DNA of 64,000 nt from Romanomermis culicivorax (Eukaryota > Nematoda > Enoplea > Mermithida > Mermithidae). A model generated the notes under the pieces. The model saw nothing but the letters and a program-made list of their open reading frames with translations, had not been told where the DNA came from and ran no database searches. Shown here piece by piece: positions 1 through 18,343 of the stretch (the stretch's first letter is position 1; the number at the start of each line of letters is the position of its first letter). The stretch covers positions 3,141,335-3,205,334 of the forward strand of contig CAWUHX010000003.1 of the NCBI GenBank assembly GCA_963922205.1. The letters are read 5' to 3'. The translations under genes were made by a program, and so were the position numbers.

Positions 1-744
1 AAACGATCTGCCATTAGTTTTTTTCTATAAAATGCTCGTAAATTGAAAAATGACAAAAATTAGTACTGTCGTCCAAATGTGTTACACAATGCTTTATAAC
101 AGGATTTTTTCAATCAATACAAGATTAAACTGTTCTTGTAAAACGCATTAAATTTGAAAAATGGTAAAAAACTAGAAAGATTTTCACGTCGACAATGCTC
201 ACAATATTTCATCCCTGCGTGAGATCTGATCCATCAAAAAATCGTAAAATATGAAATAGTACTTGCTTTCCTGCTTTATCACTTACGAGCGTTTCAAGAA
301 ATTTCCAGTCCCATGTGACTTATAGCAGAAAGTCGCATAACAATGACAAACATTTAATTTTTAGCATGAATGCATTTAGAACACTGTGAGAACGGCTAAT
401 TTTTCATGATCTTGCCAACAGCCATGAAGTCCATATAGGTTGAAAAAGTTTCTCTTTAAGACAAGAATCTGCCATGACACAGTGCAAATTACTACAGCTA
501 TTTTGTAAAGTTGTGTCTGTACTTCATACTAAAAAAATTATTTTCATGGCTCGAACTGACCCATTTTTCTATCAATTACAAAAATTCTCCATCTGTCAAT
601 ATTGGACATTTCTCGCACACTTGGTTAACACCGAACTTAAAGATTTCCAAAATCTGAGAATGAATGGAATTTTTGTTGGATTTCATTGACGATGTAAATG
701 ATGAAGCAAGCATTTTATGACGCATTCAATAGCCCTTATCGCAG
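1..744. other. AT-rich intergenic DNA with an old repeat fragment
   Basis: No convincing gene is seen. About 30-320 resembles, at low identity, the dispersed repeat that flanks the LTR element at 15.3-15.5 kb and 32.2-32.3 kb; the clearest part is around 255-305 (actt-gctttcctgctttatcac followed by gcgtttcaagaaa). The rest is AT-rich with no structure I can name. Confidence 0.4.
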
Positions 745-2275
745 AGTACGAGGCGAGTCGCTTGAAAAAATGTTTACCACTTGAAAACATTTGTTTCTAC
801 TTGAAAAAAATCATTATCTCCGACCATGAAGGACGAGATTTTTTCAAGATGCATCGCAAAAAAATAAGATAGGAGATTTTTTCGGTGTCCGACTTTCTTC
901 AAAAAACTTAGATAGTATCTTCGAAAAATCAAGATACCATTTTGAAAAAAGATGATCGGCATAGCAAAGAATGAAAATTTCTGAAACTAGTCCATCAAAA
1001 GCGTTGTTCCGGTTCCTATGTTTACATCTACGGAAACCCTTCAAAGTGGATCTGAGGTCCGGGTTTGCTGGCGGAGAACGCCAGTAGTTTTGACGAGGGG
1101 AATCCGATAGACATGATGGTTTTATGGGTTACTGAGCAGGTAGGGGTTGGCCTTTCACTACTCGTGGCTGAGTGGGATAGGACAAACAGTAAGAAGAATG
1201 CAAGAATAATTATTACTTTATTACAATTAATTACACGATTAATTTTGGATGTTAATTGTGCACTTGCGTCAATCTTAGGTTCTTAGGTTGTAGTTGAATT
1301 TGATTGGGAAAGAGAAAGAAGTTTTTCTCTAGTAAGGTTAAAGGTTATAGATTAAGGCTAGCTCAGCTACAGCTTAACTAATGCACACAAAAAAATCGAG
1401 AAAGATAAGCTGCAGCTGAGAAGCTGAGCTGTAACTTAACTCTGTATGTTATAACATTGCCGTTTTTCCATTAGGTTTGCTCGTAACGCTTTTTAGTCAA
1501 CATAACTATTCTATATGTTGATAGATATTAAATGACGTTCGGTTATGAAGATTTCAGTTATGACGCAATGCACACAAACGATAAAAAGTAAATACAGTAT
1601 TTTATCACTAAACACTAATCTGTGACAGGCCATAGAAAAGCCGGTAAAGTCCATTTAATTTTTTCCGGAATTACTGCATTTTTAGTGAAAAACAAGCATT
1701 TTTGACATTTTTCTGAAACATTTGAACAATAAAAATCTTCATAGAAAACCAATATGCCCATCGGATTCCTAATGCAAAATATCTTCTCCTTCTACCACTC
1801 CCTGTGAAAACCAAGAGCACCCCCTGCCAGCAAGCCGTAGTCTCAGAAATCCTCTTTGAAGAGTTCCCATATATATAAACATAGGTGGCGGAGCAACGTT
1901 TTGACACTCTGGTTTCAGAAATTGTCATCCTTTAATGTGTCTTCCATCTTGATTGTTTTAAGATTGGATGCTTATTTTCATTCAAGACGGGATCTTGATT
2001 TTTTCAAGACGGTATCTTGATTTTTTTCAAGATTCCGTCTTGATTTTCTTTCAAGATTATCTTGAAAAATATGCGATGCACTTGAAAATATTGTGATACA
2101 CCTGAAAAAAAGGTGAGCATCGAAAAACTCTCACATCTTGATTTTTTTGTGATGCATCTTAAAAAAATGTGGTGCATCATGTTCTAAAGTAGTGATATTT
2201 TTCAAGTGGTAACAAATTTTTTCAAGTAGTAACGATTTTTTTTAACTGACCCTTCTCGTATTTCATACCACATGA
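745..2275. repeat. Foldback-type element with long inverted arms
   Basis: The left part (about 760-1130) and the right part (about 1640-2260) are imperfect reverse complements. Both outer ends consist of CTTGAAAAAA-type units (CAAGTAGTAAC and CAAGTGGTAAC on the right). Both inner parts share a block with TTTCTGAAAC and CCTATGTTTA. The non-matching centre (1130-1640) carries no ORF of note. A half copy lies at 3480-3860. This is non-autonomous DNA, with no transposase visible. Confidence 0.6.
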
Positions 2276-2279
2276 TCAA

Positions 2280-2403
2280 TAGAGCGCGGACATTAGAGTG
2301 TGGACCTTAGAGTGAGGGTACATTAGAGCGCAGGCACATTAGAGCGCAGGATAATAGAGTGCATGGAGCGCAGGACAATAGAGCGCAGGGTCATCAGAGC
2401 GCA
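2280..2403 (+). repeat. Minisatellite, (ACATTAGAGCGCAGG)n, left half
   Basis: Head-to-tail units of about 15-18 bp built on ATTAGAGCGCAGG and CAATAGAGCGCAGG. The array stops at 2404, where a TIR element begins, and resumes in the same phase and orientation at 4675. It is the same unit family as the large inverted array at 45963-46586. Confidence 0.85.
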
Positions 2404-4674
2404 GGGGCTAGTTTCACTAAAGTAGTTTAAGCTCGAGCTCGAGATTATCTCGACCACAAAAAAGGAAACCTCGGTTTCCGCAGTTACACTAATGTCGCGA
2501 TAATCTCAACTTCGAGATTATCTCAACGTCGCAATCATCTGGAGCTCGTGTTTAAGTCCGAGCTCGAGTTGTTGAGTTTCACTAACATTTTTCATTTAAT
2601 CCTGATCCTGACGTGGGTTTCAGCCAAACACAAAAGTTAATCTTCCTAGCGAGCAGGTTTATGTCCGAACTTTTTTGTTTTTTTCCGTCTATTGTTAAAA
2701 ATAAATTTGATAATAAAAATGAATAATAGAAAATAGGATGTAAAAAAAGAAGAATGAAGAATTCAAATTAGCTTGCAATTTTTATCTCCAAAATTTAACA
2801 ACACGAAACTGCAGCCCTCACTTCATGGTGTGATACACTGGTACTTCAATGTCTGAGTTACGGCATTGTAATAAGTAATACCGCGTTTTAGCTTCCAACA
2901 GACACTACGCGTGTCGAATTCCAGAAGTAAATGAGTTTCACCAGCTTTACTTGTGCTACGGGTGACGAGCTACAACCTACAGGTGACGCACTGCAAGCTA
3001 TGAGTGATGCAAGTTGTTTTACGGGTGACGTGCTTTGATTTACGAGTCTGTAGTAAGAGTGTTTCACCATGTTTTTCGTAGGACTCGTAAAATGATCATT
3101 TTATGGGTGTTTTTTGGCACTCGTTATGCGAGAATTCGTAATGTTTTTATAATCAGATGGTGCAATCGGATTGGCAAATTTGTTCTGAAAATTATTAATT
3201 TCTAAGTTACTCTGAAATTTCATCGAAGGTTGAAGAAATTTTGTCAATTCTTGTAAAAATTTGTTAGATTTTGTTGAAACGTATAAAAATTTCGAAAAAT
3301 TTTTCAACCTCTACTAAACCTTCCTCACACTTTCCAAAATTCGCCAATTTTACAGAAATTTTCTAAATTTATTGTGAAGATAATTTAATTTTATTAAAAA
3401 CATCCAAAAAATTGCAAAAAATTTTTAAATCTTTGCAGATTACGCATTTTTGTTAGTTATTCGTACGGAATACAAGAAGGCCCACTTGAAAAAACTCGTT
3501 AATACTTGAAAAAATGTGTTACCACTTGTAAAAATTGGTTACTTTTTGAAAAAAATCGTTACCTTCGAATATGATACACAACATTTTTTCAAGATGCATT
3601 ACAAAAAAATCAAGACGTAACAGTTTTCCGATGTTCGACTTTTTTTTCAAGTGCATCGCAATTTTTTTAAATTTATTAGTTATGATTATTTCTGGTTATT
3701 TTGCACGGGCAATCCGATGGAGATATTGGTTTTTCTTAAATTTTTTTGGGTTTTTCAGGAAAATGGCAAAAATGCTAGTTTTTCGCTCAAAATGTGATAA
3801 TTTCAGAAAAGGATCCAAATTATCGTTTCTTTGTTGGGTTGACAAAAAACAAATGACAAAAATGCTCAAATACCACTAAGCTACGAGTCCTATGGACCCA
3901 ATTTTGGTCCGTGAAAATCTCATCAAATTTATGAGTCCTTTCATTATCATAATGATGGGTAACTCATTTGGTGAAGTTGAACAGCCGTAAATTATGAAAA
4001 ACCGTCGCTGGTAACATTCATAACTCGTGGGCCCGTACTCATAAACTTCATTTATTGAAACGGCCACTCGTAGCACTCCTAAACTCGTGATTCCTTAGTC
4101 GTAAACTCTGATTTTTGGTGAAACGGCCATTCGTAGCTCTCTTTACACGGAACTCGTAACTCCTGACATTTTACTCTTAATACCGAGTTTTTTGGTAAAG
4201 GCCTTCTCCTTTTCTATGGCGATTTTTTCACGTTCTACAGTAAGAATACTTTTCTCCAAAGGATCCACACTTCTAGTCCATTCTGTTGTGTCCTGTCCAG
4301 CTGTTACTTCTTTATATAGTACCGGTATGTGCACTCATGTTTTGCATTTCTCCCACGTTGGTTTCTGAACATAAACATACCTTTTTGGTTTTTTTTAATT
4401 TTTGCTGTTTTTCTAACACGTGTCTTACATATAATCCACTTTTTCCGTTTTTACAATTTTTTAAAACGTGCCACATTTTATGTGTTTTTACTGCCGCATG
4501 GTCGATATCATCTCGAGCTCGGACTTCACCTCAGGTTCAGCTAATCCCGAGCTCGAACTTTTTAGTGAAACCCAAAAAAGATGAAACCGTCGTCATGCTC
4601 AGCTGAAACTCTGTTTCAAGCACTTAATACCGACGTCAGGATGATCCTCAATTTCAGTTAGTGAAACCGGCCCC
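2404..4674. mobile_element. TIR element (GGGGC..GTTTCACTAA ends) inserted in the minisatellite
   Basis: The left end GGGGCTAGTTTCACTAA and the reverse complement of the right end, GGGGCCGGTTTCACTAA, match at 15 of 17 bases. Both outer flanks are the TAGAGCGCAGG minisatellite, which looks like one array cut in two. Subterminal palindromes based on CTCGAGATTATCTCGA follow the left end. The interior holds a foldback half copy (3480-3860) and loosely repeated ACTCGTAA/GTGACG-rich DNA (2900-3070, 3880-4160). No transposase is seen. Confidence 0.65.
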
Positions 4675-4770
4675 AGGACAATAGAGTGCAGGACAATAGA
4701 GCGTAGGGACAATCGAGCGCAAGGATATTAGAGCGCAATTAGAGCGCAGGAACATTAGAGTGCATTTGGA
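4675..4770 (+). repeat. Minisatellite, right half
   Basis: Continuation of the 15-18 bp CAATAGAGCGCAGG array interrupted by the element at 2404-4674. Confidence 0.8.
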
Positions 4771-5126
4771 AATATTGATTTTTTCTAGCCAACATTCCCT
4801 GACCGGCAATAAACGGGAATTTTGAATTGTTTTTGAACGTGAAGAAAAATGTGACAGGTCTCTAGAGTGCGTCATGAGGCTGTCATATCTGTCCCACCTG
4901 GCGTCTTTTTCACAAAACGTTGGATCGCTCTTCGTCATGTTCGAATGGTCACGATCCTATTTGCAAGTTGTCATACTGTCAATGCGAATTTTCTAGCGGT
5001 GAAATAAATTCGCACATTCATTTTTCCATTGAACTCAATTCGAAAAAATGCGAAACGACTTCCAGTTATGAACCACAACATCATTCATTATACGTACTTA
5101 GTGCATCATTTTTACTTCCTGGAATC

Positions 5127-5176
5127 AGCTCAGAGGACAATCCTTCAGTTTTAACTATGGGATTGTCCTCTGAGCT
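5127..5176. repeat. Perfect 17-bp stem hairpin
   Basis: AGCTCAGAGGACAATCC at 5127-5143 and its exact reverse complement at 5160-5176 flank a 16-nt loop. A third, partial copy of the GGACAATCC arm follows at about 5198-5208. No element could be delimited around it. Confidence 0.8.
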
Positions 5177-5412
5177 AAAACTGTAGGATTGCCTCAAAGG
5201 ACAATCCTAGTTTTTTTAAATTTCGATGGCAGTGCTGCAATTCTTCTGATATCGCACTCGAGATATGTCAAATGTGAAAGTTGAATGTCAATTTTTCAAA
5301 ACATTTGAATATAAGCCTCCAATGATTTACTGGAATTCTGAATACTATGCTATGGAATAAGACAAAATAATCATAAATAAATGCTAAATTATATTGATCT
5401 GGAATAAGTGCT

Positions 5413-13126
<7,714 letters not shown>

Positions 13127-13211
13127 TAAGTGAAAAAAATGACAAAAAACAAATTTTCATATAACAAAATCTCCATGGCGATCAATCATAAACATGGCGA
13201 AAAATATGCAC

Positions 13212-13311
13212 CTGATTTGCTTCTTGCTGATTGCGTCCACAAAATCCCAAAGCAGAGAACTAGCTGGACCGCCTTGACAAGAGCAATGGCATTTTCCACG
13301 TTTCCATTTAT
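13212..13311 (-). other. Possible upstream exon of the NTF2-like gene
   Basis: A 100-nt open stretch ends in a TCAG|GTGCAT donor whose phase (1) matches the acceptor at 13126. It would encode a hydrophobic segment (AVQLVLCFGILW). No in-frame ATG is present and the candidate acceptor is weak. It may be 5' UTR or intergenic instead. Confidence 0.25.
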
Positions 13312-13319
13312 CTATGATC

Positions 13320-13929
13320 TGTTTTTTTATAAAGTTGTAAAATAAAAGTTTTTACAAAGCTTTTACTGTATACATTTAAAAAAAGGTTTTATAAAAAAAG
13401 TTTTATAACTTATTGGCATAGTTTCAAAAATTTTGAGTTTCTACGATCATGAAACTACAATATCAGGTTCCGGATCTGAACTTTACTCTTTTAATTGTTG
13501 GATCCGTAATGAAAGCATTTCATATCGGATCCGGGCGGGAGCCGATTTTCATCTACTGGACCAAAAATTGGTCTGTTTATTATTGTAAGATTTTTGTATA
13601 CGTGAATCTTTACTCCAGATATACGAATTATTATCTTGACGAAGCAACCGTACGACTTACTCAAAAATGAATGTAGACTGTGCCTGATCTGATGAAACTT
13701 TTTTTCTGCTCGAGAAATGAATGATAATGGGTTGCTACGGAATAGGCATAGCGGAAATTATTAATTTTCGAAATCCAGTTACCATAGAGATGATGATAGA
13801 TTTTTGACGGATGCAATGATCAATATTTGTGGGTGCTGGTTAAAAAATCCAATCTATTGTTACAGGATCATTTAGTGATCGAGTGATTTCACAATCTAAA
13901 AGATTGTAAAATAGGAAGTGTAGCAATTG
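13320..13929. other. Intergenic, with GGATCCG-rich piece
   Basis: No gene is seen. About 13460-13535 holds three GGATCCG/GGATCTG words resembling the ends near 41700 and 43200, possibly a decayed terminal sequence. Confidence 0.35.
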
Positions 13930-14250
13930 GCCTTCATGTGTGTTGTGCAGGTCTTTTCTTAAGAGGCGTAAGAAAAGATGGAGACTTCTGGTCAGAACTG
14001 ACCTGTTAGAACTACTCCCTTGGCTAAGCCTCGGTGATAGTGCAACAGTCCGGTTCCCCAGACCTACAACAACAAAGATACTTTAAACTTAAATGCGGGG
14101 CCTCACCAGAGAGCTCCACAGTCTCCTAGCTGAGACAAGGAATCCCCTCAGGGATAGACTTACTTGAGTATAACCCTTAAAGGGTTTCCCAAGGCTTGCG
14201 AACTGCAAGCTGGCGCCTGGGCCTTTGGCCCTCCGCCTTCGACGATCGAT
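13930..14250. repeat. SINE/LINE-tail-like fragment with nested hairpins
   Basis: GC content is higher than in the surroundings. A TGGCTAAGCCTCGG word (box-A-like) is followed by GGTTCCCCAGACC (box-B-like) and then ACAACAACAAAG, the sort of tail seen in SINEs and some LINEs. Short hairpins follow: ACCCTTTAAGGGTT-like, GCTTGCGAACTGCAAGC and GGGCCTTTGGCCC. The box spacing is shorter than in a tRNA. Identity uncertain. Confidence 0.35.
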
Positions 14251-14410
14251 ATAATCTAAATAATAAACGAATATATTAAACAATAATTCCGACGAAATGT
14301 CAAAAAGAATGTGGACTGACCACAGTCGAAAATATGTAAATAAAAACGTAGATGCTGGAAAATATTCTATGGACGCCAGTAAAATAAACAAGAATATTAT
14401 AAAAATACGA

Positions 14411-14641
14411 TTATAGTGAACAATGATTTTCACTATCATTTTCGGTCTTTCTTTGGCGCTCCACTTCTATGCAAATGTCTGCGCCGCTGGTCGTCCATTT
14501 CTTCGATTTGCATGGCGATTTCCCCACGCGATTTGCCATAAACAGGGTGCCCAACATGTGGCCTATTATGAAAAAATAAAATGACACCGTAGTAAAAGTT
14601 CTTTCCTGCACTGATAATTTTCCAAAAAAGTCGATTTCCAT
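14411..14641 (-). CDS. Small single-pass membrane protein, unknown family
   Basis: The ATG at 14641 opens 76 aa ending in a stop at 14411. A hydrophobic segment (residues about 16-36, with [20 protein letters not shown]) is followed by a basic stretch ([10 protein letters not shown]) and an acidic polar tail. This suggests one transmembrane helix with the tail in the cytosol by the positive-inside rule. A TGATTTTCAG| acceptor about 50 nt upstream could supply a spliced 5' UTR. It lies 1.4 kb upstream of the NTF2-like gene on the same strand. I do not recognise the family. Codon use looks protein-like, but the ORF is short and may be chance. Confidence 0.35.
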   Translation of the reverse strand: MEIDFFGKLSVQERTFTTVSFYFFIIGHMLGTLFMANRVGKSPCKSKKWTTSGADICIEVERQRKTENDSENHCSL

Positions 14642-14869
14642 TTCCAGAGGAGTCAGAACTGTACTGTAGTCCTACACAAAATGTTAATTGTCCTGAAAAT
14701 CATGCAAATTCTATCGGAAATCTAAATACTATACCAAAATACTAAATACTATGTTTTTCTTGACATGCTTATGAATTATAACAGTGAAAAATAAATAATA
14801 TTTCATATATTTACGATTTTGCGCTAGGCCACATCTTGCATGGAACAGATCGCCGATTCCTGGGATTTA

Positions 14870-15200
14870 ATAGGTGACAGTCAGCGATTCTGTAGGAATG
14901 AATCGGAAATCGGCTGAATCGCCGACTGTCGTTAATTCTTAGAATCTGCGACAGTCGGTGACAGTCGGCGATTTTGCCGATTCATTCGATAAAATTCGAA
15001 TTTGTGGAGTGGGCAGCAGTTGCGGACTCAATGTTGCTTATTTGGTAGCTTTTATTTTTTTTGGTGAAAAAAACAAAACAAGGTTGTGCTGAAAGTAGCA
15101 AAACAAAAATCTTTGAAGATAGCAAAAAACAAAAAAAAATCCCCCAGAATTGGCGACAGTCAGCGACAATGCTATAAAATCGGTTACTGTCGGCTACAAA
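14870..15200. repeat. GACAGTCGGCGATT short-repeat cluster
   Basis: Several direct and inverted copies of a 14-18 bp word (GACAGTCGGCGATT, GATTCNNCGACTGTC) occur between 14875 and 15190 around an A-rich middle. This is probably a MITE remnant with inverted ends; borders could not be fixed. Confidence 0.5.
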
Positions 15201-15279
15201 AATCCTAGTATTTTTTCACTCCTGAATTGGGCTTGACTAATCACAATTTTGTGAGTAAAAGAGTAGAAGCTCGCATGAA

Positions 15280-15525
15280 CGATTTTGATGACTGTGACAA
15301 TGCTTGTTATTTTTCGATTTACGAGCACAATAGACTTTCCCAACATAGACAAATATTGAGACATATAGTCTGTTTTTTATGCTCCCAGAAATAGAAAAGT
15401 GACACAAATCGGTACTTTTGTCAAAATCATTTACATGGAGCTCTTACTGTAGAATTTTTACTAGAAAAATTGTTAAACGTTAGTTCAGTATGCTCATAAA
15501 TTTACAGTCCTGTATGATATATTGT
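15280..15525 (+). repeat. Dispersed repeat, left half of the LTR-element target
   Basis: It ends ...GTCCTGTATGATATATTGT directly before the LTR. The right half resumes at 32224 (TTGTTTATTAGCAAATCGTG). An unbroken copy in reverse orientation lies at about 57100-57360, so the repeat pre-dates the LTR-element insertion. Confidence 0.8.
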
Positions 15526-15528
15526 TGT

Positions 15529-15562
15529 CACGTGCCGACGGATTTCGTCGAATGTCACGTGA
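15529..15562 (+). promoter_or_regulatory. Paired CACGTG E-boxes at the LTR edge
   Basis: CACGTG occurs at 15529-15534 and again within TCACGTGA at 15555-15562, both preceded by GT. CACGTG is the core bound by bHLH(-Zip) factors. Both copies recur in the 3' LTR at 30359-30392. The role is inferred. Confidence 0.4.
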
Positions 15563-16060
15563 TTCACATCACATTTTTTTCATTATGTTTTCCGTTATGT
15601 TTTGTGTTACAGTAATTTACATCAATTTTGCGTTTCGTTTTTATACTTTTTACATGCAATTTATGTGTGTACTTTTTATGTTTATTTCTGTTGCTTTTGC
15701 GCACATTTATTTTCCGTTTCGATTTATTATTTTCAATCGCACACGTAGACTACGGTATGTGCCCGCTAGTCAAGAATTTCCGTTAGAGATAAGCTCTCCG
15801 AGCTCGTCGCTGTAATTAGAGCACAACGTGCACTTCTTATCAGTAAAAACTAGCGACGTTTCACAACGTGAAACGACTAGTTGAAATTCTCACTAGTGAC
15901 GTTCCTATGTTAAGCATGGAGAGTGAAAACTCGCCCCAATGCTTAACGTTGTGAACTGAAAATGTCTATGTGAGCATAGGCATCTTCTGCAACGATTTCC
16001 GCTGCAGAAGTTAGCTTGGGGGAGTGTTAACTCCGCCCAAGGCATACTGTAGTCTATGGA

Positions 16061-16075
16061 GCCCTTTAAAAGGGC
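16061..16075 (+). promoter_or_regulatory. Putative LTR core promoter
   Basis: GCCCTTTAAAAGGGC is a 15-nt near-palindrome containing a TTTAAAA box. Transcription would start roughly 25-35 nt downstream (about 16095-16105), upstream of AATAAA at 16204. The start site is inferred. Confidence 0.4.
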
Positions 16076-16955
16076 ATGTTTTGTCATTTTTGGGTTGTCT
16101 TCGACTCTCAACTGGTTTTTTGTCGTTTAGCTTCACGTCGCGTCCGCCGCCGATATATTTTATTATATTTTATTGTTGTCAACTGCGTTGCCGTCACACG
16201 TCGAATAAATTACCATATTCGGACCCCGACCTACATACCCACACATCGCCTACAGTAACCCGACCGTAGGAACCCGCCACCGTCGCCGTTAGTGTAGAGA
16301 CCCGTCCCCCCTCGCCGAGGAAACGTTAGTGATCGCCGCCTGCCGTTTAGCAGCCGCTGAATCCCCACGCCGAATCGCTCGGAGTTCGTTCCCACATCGC
16401 CGTCCGTAGGACCCCGCGTTTGACCCCGAACCCGTCGCCCAGCGCCGAGTAATTTGAGAAGAAGTGTCGTGAGTCTTCTCAGGGGTGATTGTTACTGAGG
16501 GTATATTTGTGGGAGTCTCCCCTAAGCTAGTTTTCCCTCGGAAGGACCCTCAGTTAAGAAAGCCCTCAGACCCTTAAGGTCAGGGCCAATAAAGGGGATT
16601 TAGGTTAACAATCGGGTCCCCTACAGTAAGCCATTCTCCGAATGGCACCGTCCCCCATTCCGTAGAATGAGGATTAGGGATTGACACCCCCGACCCGGCC
16701 GCGTTGTCCATTATTCTACAGCATTAACCCCAGGACAAGGCCGAGGTACACCATAGGTTTACCTGTGGTAGTACCAGCTGGGTTGGGTTCCCGAACTGAA
16801 GACACATACTGGAGCCACCCCACGGGGTCACAGCATGTCACCTACCGTGTCATGGCCATGTTTCCTATGGGATATGGTACAGGTTTGCCCGTCAATGTGA
16901 CTGATCACCACCTCTGTGTAATGTGACATGGCTCCCAAATTCAGTTAATGTGACA

Positions 16956-16973
16956 TGGCGAGGCTGGAAAATC
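16956..16973 (+). other. Primer-binding site
   Basis: TGGCGAGGCTGG begins directly after TGACA of the 5' LTR, as expected for annealing to the CCA end of a tRNA. The cognate tRNA was not identified. Confidence 0.6.
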
Positions 16974-17983
16974 GACCTTTAAGTCTGACTCCACAGTCCT
17001 TGGGAACGAACCTTTTAACCTTTTGAGTGAGATACCTCTTTCAATTTGGTAAATTTTCGATTTGAGTAGGGGAAACCTCCATCAGATCATGAGAATCGCC
17101 ACTTGAGTGGGGAAACCTCTCTCAGGTCTGCTGATTCGCATTCAAAGTGGGATACTGACCCTTAGGATGAATTTTTTTGCCTTCATGTAAGTGGATACGC
17201 CCGTAAGAAGGTAGACTACCCCTTAGGTCGGAATAGGCCCTTATATTCGAGCTTAACGCCAACTCAGATAGCACCGCATCTGAGTAAAATTTAATTACTG
17301 TAGGTCGGGATTTGCCCCACGCGTGATTACATTAATGATTCTTGCGCGTAAATTAACCCCTTATGAGTATAGTAACTCCCGTAAGCTTTGGTTAATCCTC
17401 TGGTATCGATTTTTCCCCAGATTTAATCCCCAAGAATCCTAAAATTCACAGAGTTGAGTAAATCGAGTATTCTGCCATAACTCCCCTCTGAGTTTTCGCT
17501 TTTCTCTTTCTTTCCATTTTTTTTCATCAACTTGAGCCTCCATGCGTGTGATCGGACAGGTTACTGTAGCGCCGTAGGCCTTTTGGTTACAGTATGACTG
17601 CGAGTTGCACGTACTCTAACTACAGTATACTTGGGTACGGGTACTTGAGTATCACAGCCCATGAGGTTATCACAGCCCCTGCGGGTTTCGGGATCTCCGA
17701 TCACGAGGTACAGTAACCCTTCCACTCTTGATTCTGGACGTCAAGTGTGGTCGTGAGTTGTTATCTGTGTCCGGTATGTGTGTCAACACACTTTTTCAAA
17801 ATTTTTCTTATCTTCACTGAGCACTAGCCAAGTTGCTCATTTTTCCGGCCAAACAAGCCAAAATTTTACTGTTGACACATATAACACCGTACTTAGCAGA
17901 TCACATCGCTTATCTCTAGGGCCTCAAATTTTAATTTTATTTACTTTCCTTTTTATTTCTCCGTCCCCTATGCGTCGTGTGTG

Positions 17984-18195
17984 ACCCAATTAAAATAACT
18001 TTTTCACCTAATAAATTTTCTTATCTCCAAAATCAACTCAATAAAAACTTATAACCCCATTTCCTTTTCTTTCCCCTTTCTAAACAAACAAATTAAAATT
18101 TATCCTTTTTCCTACCAAAAAAAAAACCCAAAAACAAACAAAACATTCTCTTTTCACTTCTATTCAAATTTTCACAACCAAAACTTTTCTTCACT
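17984..18195 (+). other. 212-nt G-free tract
   Basis: From A17984 to T18195 there is no guanine on the plus strand; the tract is A/C/T with pyrimidine and poly-A runs. Flanking DNA has ordinary G content. The RNA would be unable to form G-C pairs internally and so would be single-stranded between two structured modules. Confidence 0.95.
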
Positions 18196-18343
18196 GGTCA
18201 CACATACGTCATAGTCGGCAACCCTTCAGTAGGTCATTCTTATTATTTTTTTTCCACTACTGTACGGTCTTTTCTTCTTTTCCTTCTCTCTTTTTCATTC
18301 TGGGTGGTTGCAAGTGGTTAAAATCTTAACGGTCGGGACCACT

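Larger units (their letters stand above)
15526..16955 (+). repeat. 5' LTR (1430 bp, shortened form)
   Basis: It is collinear with 30356-31785 at about 99.5% identity, starts TGTCA and ends TGACA. U3 has palindromes such as GTTTCACAACGTGAAAC, a TTTAAAA TATA-like box at 16065-16071 and an AATAAA signal at 16204-16209, which brackets a short R region and a long U5. Compared with the 3' LTR it lacks the 438-bp tail. The junction carries GTGACATG, which in the 3' LTR occurs at the start of the tail and would recur where the tail meets the PBS. Confidence 0.9.

Noticed and set aside
13990..14070. tRNA gene or tRNA-derived SINE head
   Set aside because: The box-A-like and box-B-like words are too close, and no cloverleaf could be folded. 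Kept only as a SINE-like fragment.
14089..14439. 116-aa minus-strand ORF upstream of the NTF2-like gene
   Set aside because: It fuses an AT-rich Ile/Phe stretch with the SINE-like fragment and overlaps a better candidate ORF; no family resemblance.
15522..15815. 97-aa ORF in the 5' LTR and its twin at 30355-30645
   Set aside because: It is confined to U3, hydrophobic by T-richness, starts at the LTR edge and resembles no protein. It repeats only because the LTR repeats.
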